A stretch of DNA of 64,000 bases from Roseiarcus sp963741845. Lineage in GTDB: Bacteria > Pseudomonadota > Alphaproteobacteria > Rhizobiales > Beijerinckiaceae. The translations under genes and the position numbers were made by a program. Positions 1 through 10,100 of this stretch are shown here, one piece after another. Location of the stretch: positions 1 to 64,000 of the forward strand of contig CAVUJV010000030.1 of assembly GCA_963741845.1 (NCBI GenBank), given 5' to 3'. The notes beneath the pieces are model-generated. The model made no database searches, had not been told where the DNA came from, and saw nothing but the letters and a program-made list of their open reading frames with translations. How positions within the stretch are numbered: the stretch's first letter is position 1; each line of letters starts with the position of its first letter.

Positions 1-569
1 ACATGCGCCTTGACGGTCGCCTCTGAGACCGAAAGCTCATAGGCGATCTGCTTGTTGAGAAGGCCCTGCGACAGCATCATCAGCACGCGCACCTGCTGGG
101 GAGTCAACCAGGCGAGGCGCCGCGCCAGCGCGCTCGATTCGGCAATTCGGCTGCGCGTTCGGGTCGAAATCCGGCGGGGTCCAGCGTCCGCCCTCGAGCA
201 CCTGCGTGATCGCGTTGCGCATCGTCTCGAGCGCGGTCGACTTGGGGATGAAGCCCGCGGCGCCAAATTCGAGGCAATGACGAATGACGGCTCTGTCCTC
301 GTTGCCGGAGACCACGATAACGGGCGTCGAGGGACGCTCGGAGCGCAGAAAGAGGAGTCCGGAGAAGCCGCGCACGCCCGGCATGGCGAGATCGAGCAGC
401 ACGAGATCCGTGTCGGGCGACTGGTCGAGCGCGGCGACCATGCTGTCGAAATCATGCGCGACGCGATCTCCGCATTGGGCGCAGCCGCGACGACCGCCTC
501 CTTCAAGCCGCCGACCACGAGCGGATGGTCGTCCGCGATTAACACGCGCACCAACTCACTCTCGGTCAT
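1..569 (-). CDS. LuxR/FixJ-type response regulator, cut by the window edge and frameshifted twice
   Basis: A receiver domain plus a C-terminal LuxR helix-turn-helix indicates a DNA-binding response regulator of a two-component system. The start ATG at 567-569 has a GGAGG eight bases upstream. An acidic pocket (DDHP, residues 13-16) begins the receiver domain; LLDLAMPG carries the likely phospho-acceptor Asp and FIPKS the conserved Lys. The HTH segment (LTPQQVRVLMMLSQGL, then VSEATVKAHV) runs off the left edge. The reading frame must shift near 453-462 (one base missing or two extra) and near 145 (one extra base) to join these parts. Both halves stay family-like, so sequencing error is as likely as a pseudogene. 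No partner kinase is visible in the window. Confidence 0.8.
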   Translation of the reverse strand, partial: MTESELVRVLIADDHPLVVGGLKEAVVAAAPNAEIASRMISTAWSPRSTSRPTRISCCSISPCRACAASPDSSFCAPSVPRRPLSWSPATRTEPSFVIASNLAPRASSPSRPRSRRCATRSRRCSRADAGPRRISTRTRSRIAESSALARRLAWLTPQQVRVLMMLSQGLLNKQIAYELSVSEATVKAH

Positions 570-653
570 GGGTAGGTCCTCCGTCGGGGCCCGCACAGCA
601 TCGCCCAAGCCGCTTCTGTTGTCACGCGCATCACGCGATCGTGAATTCAGTCT

Positions 654-1136
654 TCATCCCTCCGGCAGGCCGCCGATCTGTCGCAGCGCCTCGACAAGGG
701 CGATCGCGGCCGAGATCCCAACGTTGAAAGACCGGAGCGGAGCGCGAATCGGGATGCGCAACCGGGCGTCCGCCGCAGCGTGAACCGCCTCCGGAACGCC
801 CGCCAATTCGCGCCCGACCAGAATCACGTCCCCGGGCCGGAAGGCAAAATCCCAGAGGGGCGTGTCGCCCTTCGTGGTCAGGAGAACCAGTCGCCGGCCT
901 TGCTCCGCCCGCCAGCTCTCGAATTTTGCCCAGGAATCGTGGCTGACGAGCCGGACCGCGGCCAGATAGTCCATCGCCGCACGCCTGAACCGGCTGTCGG
1001 CGATGCGGAAGCCGGCGGGCTCGATAAGCGCGGCGTCCACGCCGAGGCAGGCGCACGTGCGCAGCATAGCGCCTGCATTCTGGGCAATGTAGGGCTCGAA
1101 CAGCGCGAGCGTCAGGAGCGACGGGGATTCCCTCAT
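654..1136 (-). CDS. trmL: tRNA (cytidine(34)-2'-O)-methyltransferase TrmL
   Basis: This 160-residue SPOUT-class methyltransferase is expected to 2'-O-methylate the wobble base of tRNA-Leu isoacceptors, using SAM. The sequence begins with the family's LALFEPYIAQNAGAMLRTC segment and has the SAM-knot elements DVILVGRELAGVPEAV and SFNVGISAAIALVEAL near the C-terminus. Length fits the minimal TrmL fold. The ATG at 1134-1136 is chosen because homology begins there; the frame stays open for 32 more codons upstream, but that extension shows no family sequence. It is divergent from the bc1 operon. Confidence 0.9.
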   Translation of the reverse strand: MRESPSLLTLALFEPYIAQNAGAMLRTCACLGVDAALIEPAGFRIADSRFRRAAMDYLAAVRLVSHDSWAKFESWRAEQGRRLVLLTTKGDTPLWDFAFRPGDVILVGRELAGVPEAVHAAADARLRIPIRAPLRSFNVGISAAIALVEALRQIGGLPEG

Positions 1137-1410
1137 TTGGCGACGGCTTAGCGCATGAGGGGGAGCGTACGGAAGCCGCCCAAAATCATTGAAGAGATCG
1201 GCCCTGACGAAACGCCGCGGGCCTATGGACATCGAAAAGGATCAATGCAAAAAGCACCGTCAAACTTCGACTGGCTCTAAACTAGGGCTTGTTCGAATCG
1301 GGTTCGCGGGCGGGCCGGAAGCGGCGCCGGGGGCCTTACCGAAGCGAGAGAAACGCGGTCGAAGGCGAGCTTTTCGGCCGCGCCGAGACGAAAGGCAGTT
1401 TGAGGGTTTG

Positions 1411-1932
1411 ATGACTAGCGCGACGATGACCGCGGCGCCCACCCGCAGGGATTTTCTCTTCCTCACAACAGGCGCAGTCGGAGCGGTCGGAGTCGCAGCC
1501 CTCGCGTGGCCGTTGATCGACCAAATGAATCCCGACGCCGCGACGCTCGCTCTCTCCTCGACCGAAGTCGACATTGGACAAATCCAGGAAGGCCAGATCG
1601 TCACGGTCAAGTTCCGCGGCGGCCCCGTCTTCATCCGTCATCGCACCAAGAAGGAAATCGAGGACGCGGAGAAGACGCCCCTTTCCGAACTCCGCGATCC
1701 GCAAACCGATCAGTCCCGTGTCCAGAAGCCCGAATGGCTCATCGTCATCGGCGTCTGCACCCATCTCGGCTGCGTGCCGCTCGGACATGAAGGCAAATAC
1801 GAGGGCTGGCTCTGCCCGTGCCACGGCTCGGTCTACGACACGTCGGGCCGCATCCGCCAGGGGCCCGCGCCACTCAACCTCGCCGTTCCCGAGTACAAAT
1901 TCCTCACCGACACGAAGGTGAAGATCGGCTGA
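1411..1932 (+). CDS. petA: Ubiquinol-cytochrome c reductase iron-sulfur (Rieske) subunit
   Basis: The Rieske subunit of the cytochrome bc1 complex moves one electron from ubiquinol at the Qo site to cytochrome c1. The 173-residue protein has a twin-arginine type N-terminus (TRRDFLF, residues 11-17) followed by a hydrophobic segment that would anchor it in the inner membrane. The [2Fe-2S] ligands are visible as C116-T-H118 with C121 and C135-P-C137-H138 with S140; two cysteines form the usual disulfide. The ATG at 1411 gives the normal length; upstream in-frame codons are unlike the family. First gene of petABC, 58 bp before petB. Confidence 0.96.
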   Translation: MTSATMTAAPTRRDFLFLTTGAVGAVGVAALAWPLIDQMNPDAATLALSSTEVDIGQIQEGQIVTVKFRGGPVFIRHRTKKEIEDAEKTPLSELRDPQTDQSRVQKPEWLIVIGVCTHLGCVPLGHEGKYEGWLCPCHGSVYDTSGRIRQGPAPLNLAVPEYKFLTDTKVKIG

Positions 1933-1990
1933 TCCTCGCCACGGTCTTTCGGTTCCCCCTTCCGGCCAGCGATAACTCCAGAGACAGTCC

Positions 1991-3253
1991 ATGAGCGGTC
2001 CGTCGACCTACGTTCCCAAGAGCAAGATCGGACGCTGGTTCGAATCGCGCTTGCCTCTAATGGGCCTCGCCCACTCGTCGTTCGTGGCTTACCCGACGCC
2101 GCGCAACCTCAACTACATGTGGACCTTCGGCGCGATCCTGTCGTTCATGCTGATCGCGCAGATCATCACCGGCATCGTGCTCGCGATGCATTATGTCGGC
2201 TCGCCGACCGAGGCTTTCACCTCGGTCACCGACACGATCATGCGCAACGTCAACTACGGCTGGCTGATGCGCTACATGCACACGAATGGCGCTTCGCTGT
2301 TCTTCCTCGCCGTCTACATTCATATGTTCCGCGGCATCTATTACGGGTCATTCAAGCCGCCGCGGGAGCTTCTCTGGATCATCGGCGTCGTCATCTACTT
2401 CCTGATGGCCGCCACCGCCTTCCTTGGCTATGTTCTGCCCTGGGGCTCGATGAGCTTCGCCGGCGCGACCGTCATCACGAACCTCACCTCGGCCATTCCG
2501 CTTGTCGGCACGGCCGTCGCGCACTGGCTCTGGGGTGGCTTCGCCGTCGGCGGTCCGACGCTCACGCGCTTCTTCGCGCTGCACTACCTTCTGCCCTTCG
2601 TCATCGTGGGTGTCGTCGGCCTGCACGTATGGGCGTTGCACGTCGTGGGGCAGAACAATCCTGACGGCGTCGAAGTGCAGGACGTGGGGCGCGACACCGT
2701 CGCATTCACCCCTTACGCCACGATCAAGGACATTTTCGCGTTCTCGGTCTGGCTCATCCTCTATGCCTGGCTGATCTTCTACATCCCGAACTATCTGCTC
2801 GATGCGGACAATTCCGTGATCGCCAACCCGCTCGTCACGCCCGCGCATGTCGTGCCGGAATGGTATCTGCTGCCCTTCTACGCGATCCTGCGCGCCATCC
2901 CGAACAAGCTCGCTGGCGTCATCGCGCTGTTCGCTGCGATCGCGGTCCTGGCCGTCCTGCCATGGCTCGACCGCTCCCCGGTCAAGTCCGCCAAGTACCG
3001 GCCGACCTTCCGCTTCTTCTTCTGGGTCTTCGTCGCGATCTCCATCGGCCTCGGCTATCTCGGTTCGCAGGAGCCTACTGAGGGAACGACCCTGATCGCA
3101 CGGTTCCTTACGGTCGGCTATTTCGGCTTCTTCATCATCATCATGCCGCTCCTGAGCTTCACCGAGAAGACCAAGCCTATCCCGCCATCGATCGCAGACG
3201 CGGTGTTGGCGAAGAAGGCCGCCAGGGCGCCCGCCCCGGCGCCTGCCGAGTGA
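1991..3253 (+). CDS. petB: Cytochrome b subunit of the bc1 complex
   Basis: This 420-residue polytopic membrane protein carries hemes bL and bH and forms the Qo and Qi quinone sites. The four axial histidines are H97/H111 and H198/H212, each pair 14 residues apart as in all cytochromes b. The Qo-site PEWY motif is at 289-292. Unlike Bradyrhizobium, where cytochromes b and c1 are made as one fbcH precursor, this gene ends with its own stop and petC begins 17 bp later. The C-terminal tail is Ala/Pro-rich. Confidence 0.97.
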   Translation: MSGPSTYVPKSKIGRWFESRLPLMGLAHSSFVAYPTPRNLNYMWTFGAILSFMLIAQIITGIVLAMHYVGSPTEAFTSVTDTIMRNVNYGWLMRYMHTNGASLFFLAVYIHMFRGIYYGSFKPPRELLWIIGVVIYFLMAATAFLGYVLPWGSMSFAGATVITNLTSAIPLVGTAVAHWLWGGFAVGGPTLTRFFALHYLLPFVIVGVVGLHVWALHVVGQNNPDGVEVQDVGRDTVAFTPYATIKDIFAFSVWLILYAWLIFYIPNYLLDADNSVIANPLVTPAHVVPEWYLLPFYAILRAIPNKLAGVIALFAAIAVLAVLPWLDRSPVKSAKYRPTFRFFFWVFVAISIGLGYLGSQEPTEGTTLIARFLTVGYFGFFIIIMPLLSFTEKTKPIPPSIADAVLAKKAARAPAPAPAE

Positions 3254-3269
3254 CGAGTCGAGAAGGACG

Positions 3270-4103
3270 ATGACGATGATCCGTTTCCCCTTCGCCCGCC
3301 TCGCCTCGGCCGCGATTGCGCTCTGCTTCCTCGGGGGCGCGGCGCACGCGCAGGATGCCGCCGAGCAGCCCAAGCCGCCGCGGATGTCGTGGAGCTTCGC
3401 CGGCATGCTCGGCACCTATGACCAGGCGCAGCTCCAGCGCGGCTTCCAGGTCTATCGCGAGGTCTGCAGCAACTGCCACGCGCTGACCATTCCGTTCCGC
3501 ACGCTGGCCGAGCCCGGCGGCCCGCGTTTCACCGAGGATCAGATCAAAGCGCTGGCCGCGACCTATCAGGTGACCAACGCCGAGCCGAACGACAAGGGCG
3601 AGATGTTCAAGCGCCCCGCGACGCTCGCCGACGACATTCCGCGTCCCGACGCCTATCCGAACGATCAGGCCGCGGCCGCCACGTTCGGCAAAGCGCCGCC
3701 CGACATGAACCTGCTCGCCAAAGCGCGTAAATACGAGCGCGGCTTCCCGTGGTTCGTCTTCGACGCCCTGCCGGGACTGGAATATCAGGAGATGGGCGCC
3801 GACTACATTCACGCGATCCTGACCGGCTACACCAAGCCGGACGACCCGCAGTGGAATTTGTATTTCCCGGGTCACCGGATCGCGATGCCGCAGCCGATCA
3901 CCGACGGAGCGGTGAAGTACACAGACGGCACGGCGCCGACGCTCGACAATTATGCGCGCGACATCTCGGCTTTCCTCACCTGGGCGGCGGAGCCCAATCT
4001 CGACGAGCGCAAGAAGGTCGGCCTCCGGGTCATGATCTTCCTCTTCGTGCTCGCAGGGCTCCTCTACTTCACCAAGAAGCGGGTCTGGGAATCAGCGCAT
4101 TGA
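3270..4103 (+). CDS. petC: Cytochrome c1 subunit of the bc1 complex
   Basis: Cytochrome c1 takes electrons from the Rieske centre and passes them to a soluble cytochrome c. The 277-residue precursor has a signal peptide (about residues 1-27, cleaved after AHA), a CSNCH heme-binding motif (C66, C69, H70), a probable sixth ligand Met206 in RIAMPQP, and a C-terminal membrane anchor (about 252-268). The start at 3270 follows GAGAAGG at a normal distance; a second ATG two codons later is possible. Last gene of the operon, followed by a strong terminator. Confidence 0.96.
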   Translation: MTMIRFPFARLASAAIALCFLGGAAHAQDAAEQPKPPRMSWSFAGMLGTYDQAQLQRGFQVYREVCSNCHALTIPFRTLAEPGGPRFTEDQIKALAATYQVTNAEPNDKGEMFKRPATLADDIPRPDAYPNDQAAAATFGKAPPDMNLLAKARKYERGFPWFVFDALPGLEYQEMGADYIHAILTGYTKPDDPQWNLYFPGHRIAMPQPITDGAVKYTDGTAPTLDNYARDISAFLTWAAEPNLDERKKVGLRVMIFLFVLAGLLYFTKKRVWESAH

Positions 4104-4129
4104 CGCTGTCTTTCGCTTCGAAGTCCCCG

Positions 4130-4160
4130 ACGCCCGCGCCTGTCGCGGGCGTCTGTTTTT
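4130..4160 (+). terminator. Rho-independent terminator after petC
   Basis: A perfect 9-bp GC-rich stem (ACGCCCGCG, 4130-4138, with CGCGGGCGT, 4144-4152) encloses a 5-nt loop. It is followed by CTGTTTTT. It lies 26 bp after the petC stop and separates the bc1 operon from mtnP. Confidence 0.9.
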
Positions 4161-4187
4161 GCGGGTGCTGAAACGAGGGCGTAAACC

Positions 4188-5066
4188 ATGGTCAAGTCTG
4201 TTGTCGGCGTGATCGGCGGGTCGGGCGTCTATCATCTGCCCGGCCTGGAGGGGCTCCGCGAGGAGACAATCTCCACGCCTTGGGGCGACCCTTCAGACGC
4301 CTTGCGTTTCGGCCGGATCGGAGAGACGGACGCGGTCTTCCTTGCCCGCCACGGCCGCGGTCATCGCTTCTCGCCCTCGACGATCAACTACCGCGCCAAT
4401 ATCGACGCGATGAAGCGCGCCGGCGTCACCGACATCATCGCGCTCTCCGCCTGCGGGTCATTTCGCCACGAGCTCTATCCAGGGATGTTCGTGATGATCG
4501 ACCGGTTCGTCGACCGCACCTATCTGCGGCAATCGACCTTCTTCGGCACCGGATGCGTGGCGCATGTCTCCATGGCGCATCCCATCGCGCCGCTGCTTCG
4601 ACGCCGGCTTGTCGCAGCGGCGGAGGCGGAAGGCATCCCGCATCACGAAGGCGGAACTTACGTATGCATGGAGGGGCCGCAGTTTTCCTCGCTCGCGGAA
4701 TCGCTCGGCTATCAGGCGGCGGGCGCCGACGTCATTGGCATGACCGGCGCGACCGAGGCCAAGCTCGCGCGCGAGGCGGAAATTTCCTATGCGACCGTCG
4801 CTATGGTTACCGACTACGACTGCTGGCACGAGGAGCACGGCGCAGTGGACGTAGCCTCCGTGATCACGGTGATGAACGACAACGCCAGCAAGGCCGCGGC
4901 GCTGGTGGCGCGGGTTCTTTCCGAGTTCCCCGCCGAGCATGAGGCCTGCCCGATCGGATCGGATCGCGCACTCGAATATGCGATCATCACCCACGCCGAG
5001 GCCCGAGATCCGGAGCTGATGCGGAAGCTCGATGCGGTCGCGGGCCGGGTGCTGAGCCGCGCCTGA
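4188..5066 (+). CDS. mtnP: S-methyl-5'-thioadenosine phosphorylase
   Basis: The enzyme splits 5'-methylthioadenosine with phosphate to adenine and 5-methylthioribose-1-phosphate, the first step of methionine salvage after polyamine synthesis. The 292-residue protein has the N-terminal phosphate-binding VIGGSGVY, the ARHGRGHRFSPSTINYRANI region, the substrate-site GGTYVCMEGPQFSS, and MTGATEAKLAREAEISYATVAMVTDYD cut here into the usual purine-phosphorylase signature. The ATG at 4188 begins directly at the conserved sequence. It lies just after the petC terminator, so it probably has its own promoter. Confidence 0.94.
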   Translation: MVKSVVGVIGGSGVYHLPGLEGLREETISTPWGDPSDALRFGRIGETDAVFLARHGRGHRFSPSTINYRANIDAMKRAGVTDIIALSACGSFRHELYPGMFVMIDRFVDRTYLRQSTFFGTGCVAHVSMAHPIAPLLRRRLVAAAEAEGIPHHEGGTYVCMEGPQFSSLAESLGYQAAGADVIGMTGATEAKLAREAEISYATVAMVTDYDCWHEEHGAVDVASVITVMNDNASKAAALVARVLSEFPAEHEACPIGSDRALEYAIITHAEARDPELMRKLDAVAGRVLSRA

Positions 5067-5192
5067 CGCAACCCATTGGCGACCCATCGCGGTCCCGGCC
5101 TCATGAGACGGGCGCCGGAAACGGCGATGATCGGCCGCCCGGCGCGTTGATTGCGCGGCCCTGCGCATCCACGACGAAGAGCGCGTCTCCGG

Positions 5193-5831
5193 TCAGGGCG
5201 GCGGGGGCACGACCCGGTAATAGACGCCGTTGGCGCCATAGGCGGGCGTCAGCCAGCCGCCGGCGCATTGATAGTAAGCGCCCATCGGACGACGGACGTA
5301 AACACAACCGGAGGGAAGATAGCCGTAGGTCACGCCGATCGGCCAGGCCGAGGCGGCCGCCGCATTCGCCATGGCCGCAGTGGTCGCGGCGCCGACGACC
5401 GCTCCGGCGGCGGCCGCGCCCGCGTATCCCCAGCCGCCGTAGCCGCAATTCCAGCAGCCGCCGCCGTAGGAGTTCACGACCACCGGCTGATGATAATAGC
5501 CGCCATAGGCGCCCGTGTGCCATCCGCCGTAGGGGGTCGCGTAAGTCCCGTGATAGTAGCCGCCATAAGTGGAGGCGTGATAGGCGCCATAGCCGTTCGC
5601 CGCCGTGCCGTGCCAGTAACCGCCCGCGTCGCCCTCATGCGCGACGCCACGCGGACCGACCGCGGTCCCATGCGCGAAACCGCCGGCGTCTCCGACATGA
5701 TAAACGCCGCCTCCGGCGGTGTGGCCCCAGGCGCCGCCGAAGCGGCCGCCGCCGCGCATCCAGGCGCCGGCCGGCTCGATCGCCGTCGCCAGGACAAACG
5801 CAGCTCCGCATGCGAGCAGCAGACCCTTCAT
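5193..5831 (-). CDS. Secreted Gly/Tyr/His-rich repeat protein, function unknown
   Basis: I do not recognise a characterised family. The 212-residue protein has a signal peptide (MKGLLLACGAAFVLATA, cleaved near AGA). Residues about 25-125 are degenerate short repeats of the type GGYYHGT, GGVYHVGDAG and GGWHTGAYGG, rich in Gly, Tyr and His. An Ala-rich hydrophobic stretch follows (GYAGAAAAGAVVGAATTAAM), then a conserved-looking tail with two Cys (GYLPSGCVYVRR, YYQCAGGWL). The ATG at 5829-5831 is supported by AGGAGG eight bases upstream. It lies 26 bp downstream of the DUF2092 gene and is likely cotranscribed. The layout suggests an exported, perhaps surface or metal-binding protein. Confidence 0.8.
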   Translation of the reverse strand: MKGLLLACGAAFVLATAIEPAGAWMRGGGRFGGAWGHTAGGGVYHVGDAGGFAHGTAVGPRGVAHEGDAGGYWHGTAANGYGAYHASTYGGYYHGTYATPYGGWHTGAYGGYYHQPVVVNSYGGGCWNCGYGGWGYAGAAAAGAVVGAATTAAMANAAAASAWPIGVTYGYLPSGCVYVRRPMGAYYQCAGGWLTPAYGANGVYYRVVPPPP

Positions 5832-5857
5832 CGCACGTCCTCCTGAACGATTGCTGG

Positions 5858-6679
5858 TCACGGCTTCTTCTCCTCGGACGGCTTTTGCTTGACTTCGGGC
5901 GGCGATTCGACGTCGCCGGGCGGCGCAAAGGCGATGTGGTCCGCTTTCGCGGCATCCGCCGAAGAGAAGGCGTTCGCGGGAATGGGGGCATCAAGCCGCC
6001 AGTCGGAGAACACCGTCTGATATCGCGCATGCGCCGGCTCGTTGGCGTAGACGGCGCGAATTTGCCGCGGAAGGTGGTCGGCGACTCCGATCCAGACCTC
6101 CGCCGCCGCGTCGTCGCCTGCGAGCGCGATCATGTCCGTCGGAACTCCGCCGACCGCCATGGAGCGGCCGACATAGAAGGCAGACTTGAGACGCTTGGAC
6201 AAATCCGCGTAGGGGTCGGAAACGATCAGATCCGAAAATGGGAAGTAGATCGCGGCCTTTTCCCAGGCTTCGTCGATGAGCTTGTCGATCGTTGGGGGGG
6301 CGTCGGCGACCGCCGCGAGATTTTTCGAGGGCACGTAGGCGGTCATCGTCTTGCCGTCGTAATAGAATTCGTCCGGCGTGCCGTCGCCCGGCGTCATGAC
6401 CCTCAGCTTGTTGGGCCGCTCCATCGTCACCTGCTGGATCGAACTGTAATAGAGGGGCTGGCCGTTGCGCGCCGCGCGCTCATAGGTGCTGACGGCGGTG
6501 AACGAGAGCGTTTTCGCCGCCGCCAGTCGCGCGCTCGCCTGCTTGAGGATATCGATCGCTTTCGGCTCGAGAGCCGGCGCCGCAGGAGCGGACGGCGCGG
6601 CGTTCTCCGCGGCGATCGCCGGCGGCGCCGCCATGAGCGCGATTGCGAGGCAGCCGCCTATCCAATGTTTGCCGATCAC
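5858..6679 (-). CDS. DUF2092 family periplasmic protein
   Basis: This 273-residue exported protein has a signal peptide (IGKHWIGGCLAIALMAAPPAIA) and a body typical of DUF2092 proteins, which resemble LolA/LolB-like lipoprotein-carrier folds. Family-like parts include DILKQASARLAAAKTLSFTA, the QVTMERPNKLRV segment and FYYDGKTMTAYVP. The function is not established. The GTG at 6677-6679 is preferred because GGGAGG lies eight bases before it; an ATG-initiated form would add about 20 residues before the signal peptide. First gene of a pair with the Gly/Tyr/His-rich protein, whose surface or membrane delivery it could assist (inference). Confidence 0.82.
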   Translation of the reverse strand: MIGKHWIGGCLAIALMAAPPAIAAENAAPSAPAAPALEPKAIDILKQASARLAAAKTLSFTAVSTYERAARNGQPLYYSSIQQVTMERPNKLRVMTPGDGTPDEFYYDGKTMTAYVPSKNLAAVADAPPTIDKLIDEAWEKAAIYFPFSDLIVSDPYADLSKRLKSAFYVGRSMAVGGVPTDMIALAGDDAAAEVWIGVADHLPRQIRAVYANEPAHARYQTVFSDWRLDAPIPANAFSSADAAKADHIAFAPPGDVESPPEVKQKPSEEKKP

Positions 6680-7191
6680 GTCTCCGTCCTCCCACTCGTG
6701 CGCGACTCGCGCCACGGACCTGTCCTCATACTCCGCGGACATGGCCTGAGTCATCGTAGCTGTCACGGCCAGGGTATCCGCAAAGGCCTGCGACCGTATC
6801 GTCCCGCCACCCTGCGTGGACCTGTTCCCGCAACGTCTCGTCGATGGTCGGCCGCTCGAAGAACGTCGCCGCGCACACCTTCGTCCGCTGTGCGCCCGGG
6901 CCAACGCCGGTCAGCATAGCTTCGCCCTGAGCCGAGCGCCCTGCCCCGAACCCGATGGGGCCACAAGGAAAAGGCGCCCTTCATGGCCGCGGCTCCTCCA
7001 GAACGCATGTTGCCCATGGCGCGCAGCACAGCGTAAAAACGGTTATGGGCTCAATCCGCCGCTGGATGAAACTTCAGCGGCCCGTCTGTCCGAATGTTGG
7101 AAATATTGCATAAATTGGCTGGGTGGAAACTTTTCAAATCAGCCGCCTTTCAGCGTCCTCTTCGATCCGAAGCCGGCGACGCGCGTCCTTT
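6680..7191. other. Intergenic region between divergent units, 512 bp
   Basis: No ORF here looks coding by composition or similarity. The right part (about 7030-7150) is clearly AT-richer than its surroundings and probably holds the promoter of the glycosyltransferase locus. The left part should hold the promoter of the DUF2092 gene pair. No exact -35/-10 pair can be called with confidence. Confidence 0.5.
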
Positions 7192-10100
7192 ATGAACGAC
7201 GGTCAGCCCGATTCATCCCTCGATGAGACCGTCGCAGGCACGCCAGATAGCAGTCTCATCGGTTACTTCGATCGCATCGATCGGGGAACATTGGCCGGCT
7301 GGGCGATGGACACCCATGAGCCGGGGGCGCCGCTGAAGCTCGGGATTTGGTTTGAAGGCGTCTGCGTTCATTCGACCATAGCCGACACGTTCCGGCCGGA
7401 CGTGGCGCAAGCATATGGCACAGAGGGTTTCCACGGATTCGAGTTCGCCTGTCCGATGGAATTGCGCGATGTCGATGTTCTGAGCATTGACGTGATCCCT
7501 GTCGGCGCGCGCGCTCCTTTGCGGAAAAGCGAGAACGTCTTTCGTCTTCATGGCTCCCGGCTGGCCCAGACAGGTCTGCCTCACCCCGATCAGGCGAGCG
7601 ACTTCGGCGCACTTTGGAAATCCCGCCGGGACACCCCTCCTGGCGTTTCGCCGTCGCAGCCGGAGCCCAAGATTGGGCTCGTCGTCGCCAATCGCAACGG
7701 CGCTACCCAATTGGAGAGGCTTTTTGCGAGCCTTGAACATTACAACACATACAAAAATTTCAGTTTATTCGTCATTGACCATGGATCGACGGACAGTTCG
7801 TTCGAAATCTGCGCGCAGTGGGCCGCACGTCTTCCGATCAAGTTCGTTGAGCCGGCGAATAAACGCCTCGATTTCCGCGTCCAACAATTACGGCGCACGG
7901 CTTGCCAACGACTGCGACCTGTTGCTGTTCCTGAGCCATGACGTCGAACTGTGCATGGACGTCCTGCCCTGCATGGCGGGGTTCATGGAGCATGACGATT
8001 GCTGCATCCTGGGCATTCGGCTTGTAGCCGGGATCGACGAGGCTCGGGAGCCAAACAGCGCTTGTTCCGAGCATTTGGGAATCGCCTTCGACGATTGCGC
8101 GCCAGGCAGGGTTTTTCTGCCTTATGAAGTTCCCGCTACCCGTTCGAACCATCAATTTCGTTCCGGCGCATGGGAGGTTCCCGCGGTCGCCGGCGGATTG
8201 ATGATGGTGCGTCGCTCGGAATTCGAGTTGATCGGCGGATTCGACGAGGGCTATTTCAACGGCTGCGAAGACGTCGATCTATGCCTTCTGGCGCGGCAGA
8301 AGCTCGGCAAGCGAATATTCTGCATCATGGATCATTATGCCCTGCGCAGAGTTGAGGCTTCCGGATCGACGCATCAGAACCACGACTTAAAGCGGATCGA
8401 AGCCAATTATCGCCGGCTCGAAAGTCGCACCGGCGCCCTGCTCCGATCCGAGACGATCGCGGACATGTTCCGCCGGCCGCCGTCGCTGCGGCCAAGACCC
8501 ACTCGCATCGCGTTCGCGGTCACCGCGGCGAATATGAGCGGGGAAGCGGGAGATTACTTCACAGCCTTTGAGCTGGGCGGAGAACTCAGCCGGATCTATG
8601 GCTGGCATGTCGCCTATCTGGAACAGGCCCAATGGTACGATCTCGAGTTCTTCGACATCGTCGTGGCGATGCGCCACGACTTCGATCCGAGCCGCATTCA
8701 GACAGCAAATCCGCACCTCGTTCTGATCGGGTGGGCAAGGAACTGGTTCGACTTATGGTTGACCAATCCGCACACGGAAAAGCTCGACCAGATTTGGGCC
8801 TCGTCCAGCAAAGGCGCCCAGGCGCTCGAAGCCCGCCTCGGCCGTCAGACGCCAGTCATCAGGATTGCAGCGAACGCAACGCGCTTCGCGAGCGGCAAGC
8901 CCTCTTCGTCCCTTCAATCCGACTATTGCTTCACCGGCAGCTATTTCGATGCGCCGCGGGATATTATTTCGGCTCTCGATCCCGAGGCCATTCCCTTTGA
9001 ATTCGCGATCTATGGCCACAATTGGGAAAAGGTCCCAGCGCTCGCAGCCCATTCCAGGGGACCCCTCCCCTATGACCGGATGCCGGATGTCTACGCGTCC
9101 ACCAAAATCGTCATCGACGATTCAAACAGCACGACTTTGAAATGGGGCGCCTTGAACGCCCGCGTCTTCGACGCGCTCGCAAGCGGCGCTCTCGTTCTGA
9201 CCAATAACAGCATCGGCGCACATGAGACCTTTGGCGGGCTCCTTCCAAGCTGGTCGTCGCGCGAGCAACTGACCGACCTCTTGCAGCGATATCTCGGGGA
9301 TGATGAGGCGCGAAGCGCGCTGGTGGAGAAGCTCAGATCGATCGTCCTTCGGCGCCATTCCTACGCGCTCCGCGCGCAGGACGTGCATGACGCCCTCCTT
9401 GACCTGATCGCCCACCGTGACCGGGTCGGGATCGACATTCCGGGTGCGCCCACGACTCCCGAGCATCAAGCCGTCCTGAACGCGATCACATCGGCTGTCG
9501 ATCGCCAGACCTTCCTTCGCGCCCGTCACGAGATCGGAGGCCAGTCCGCTGATCAGGCCAGCGCCGGAGACGCATACAGGATAACAATCCTACTGCCCGG
9601 ATTTACAGCCGGCCGGACCCGCTTGCGTCAGGATCAGGCAAACATTCTTCTCCTTCTTGGATCGCCAGACGACGTCGCCATCGCGGAGCTCGATCGGTAC
9701 AGCCTCGTTTTGGTCGCCGATTCTTTGATGGCCGCTGCGCTTTCCGGACGAACCCGCGCGCAGGTTCGCTGCCTGTTCGACAAGGCCGGGACAATGGCTC
9801 GCAACGTCATCCGCTTTGACGAAGATTCGGAATCGATCATGCTGATCGATATCCATCCCTTGCGACTTGCTGTAACAACGCTCCTCAAAGAGCAAGCGGC
9901 CTTGTGCTCTTCATTGATATCCGCAAGGCGCATGATGGCGGACCCGTTCCGCCTGAGCACGCCCGCGATTGACCCCGTCTCCCCGATCCGACAGGCTCGT
10001 CTGCTGTTTTATCCGGATTATCGGGAGACAAATCCCTATCAGCAATTGCTTTACGACGGCGTGGGGCCGGCCTTGTCCGTGGGCCCGGGAACGATCGACG

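Noticed and set aside
5147..6919. 590-codon open frame on the plus strand
   Set aside because: It is Arg/Pro-rich and lies antisense to two genes with signal peptides and ribosome sites. It is a high-GC shadow frame.
6680..7120. Small genes between the DUF2092 gene and the glycosyltransferase locus
   Set aside because: Several short frames exist on both strands, but none has a ribosome site, hydrophobic pattern or known motif.
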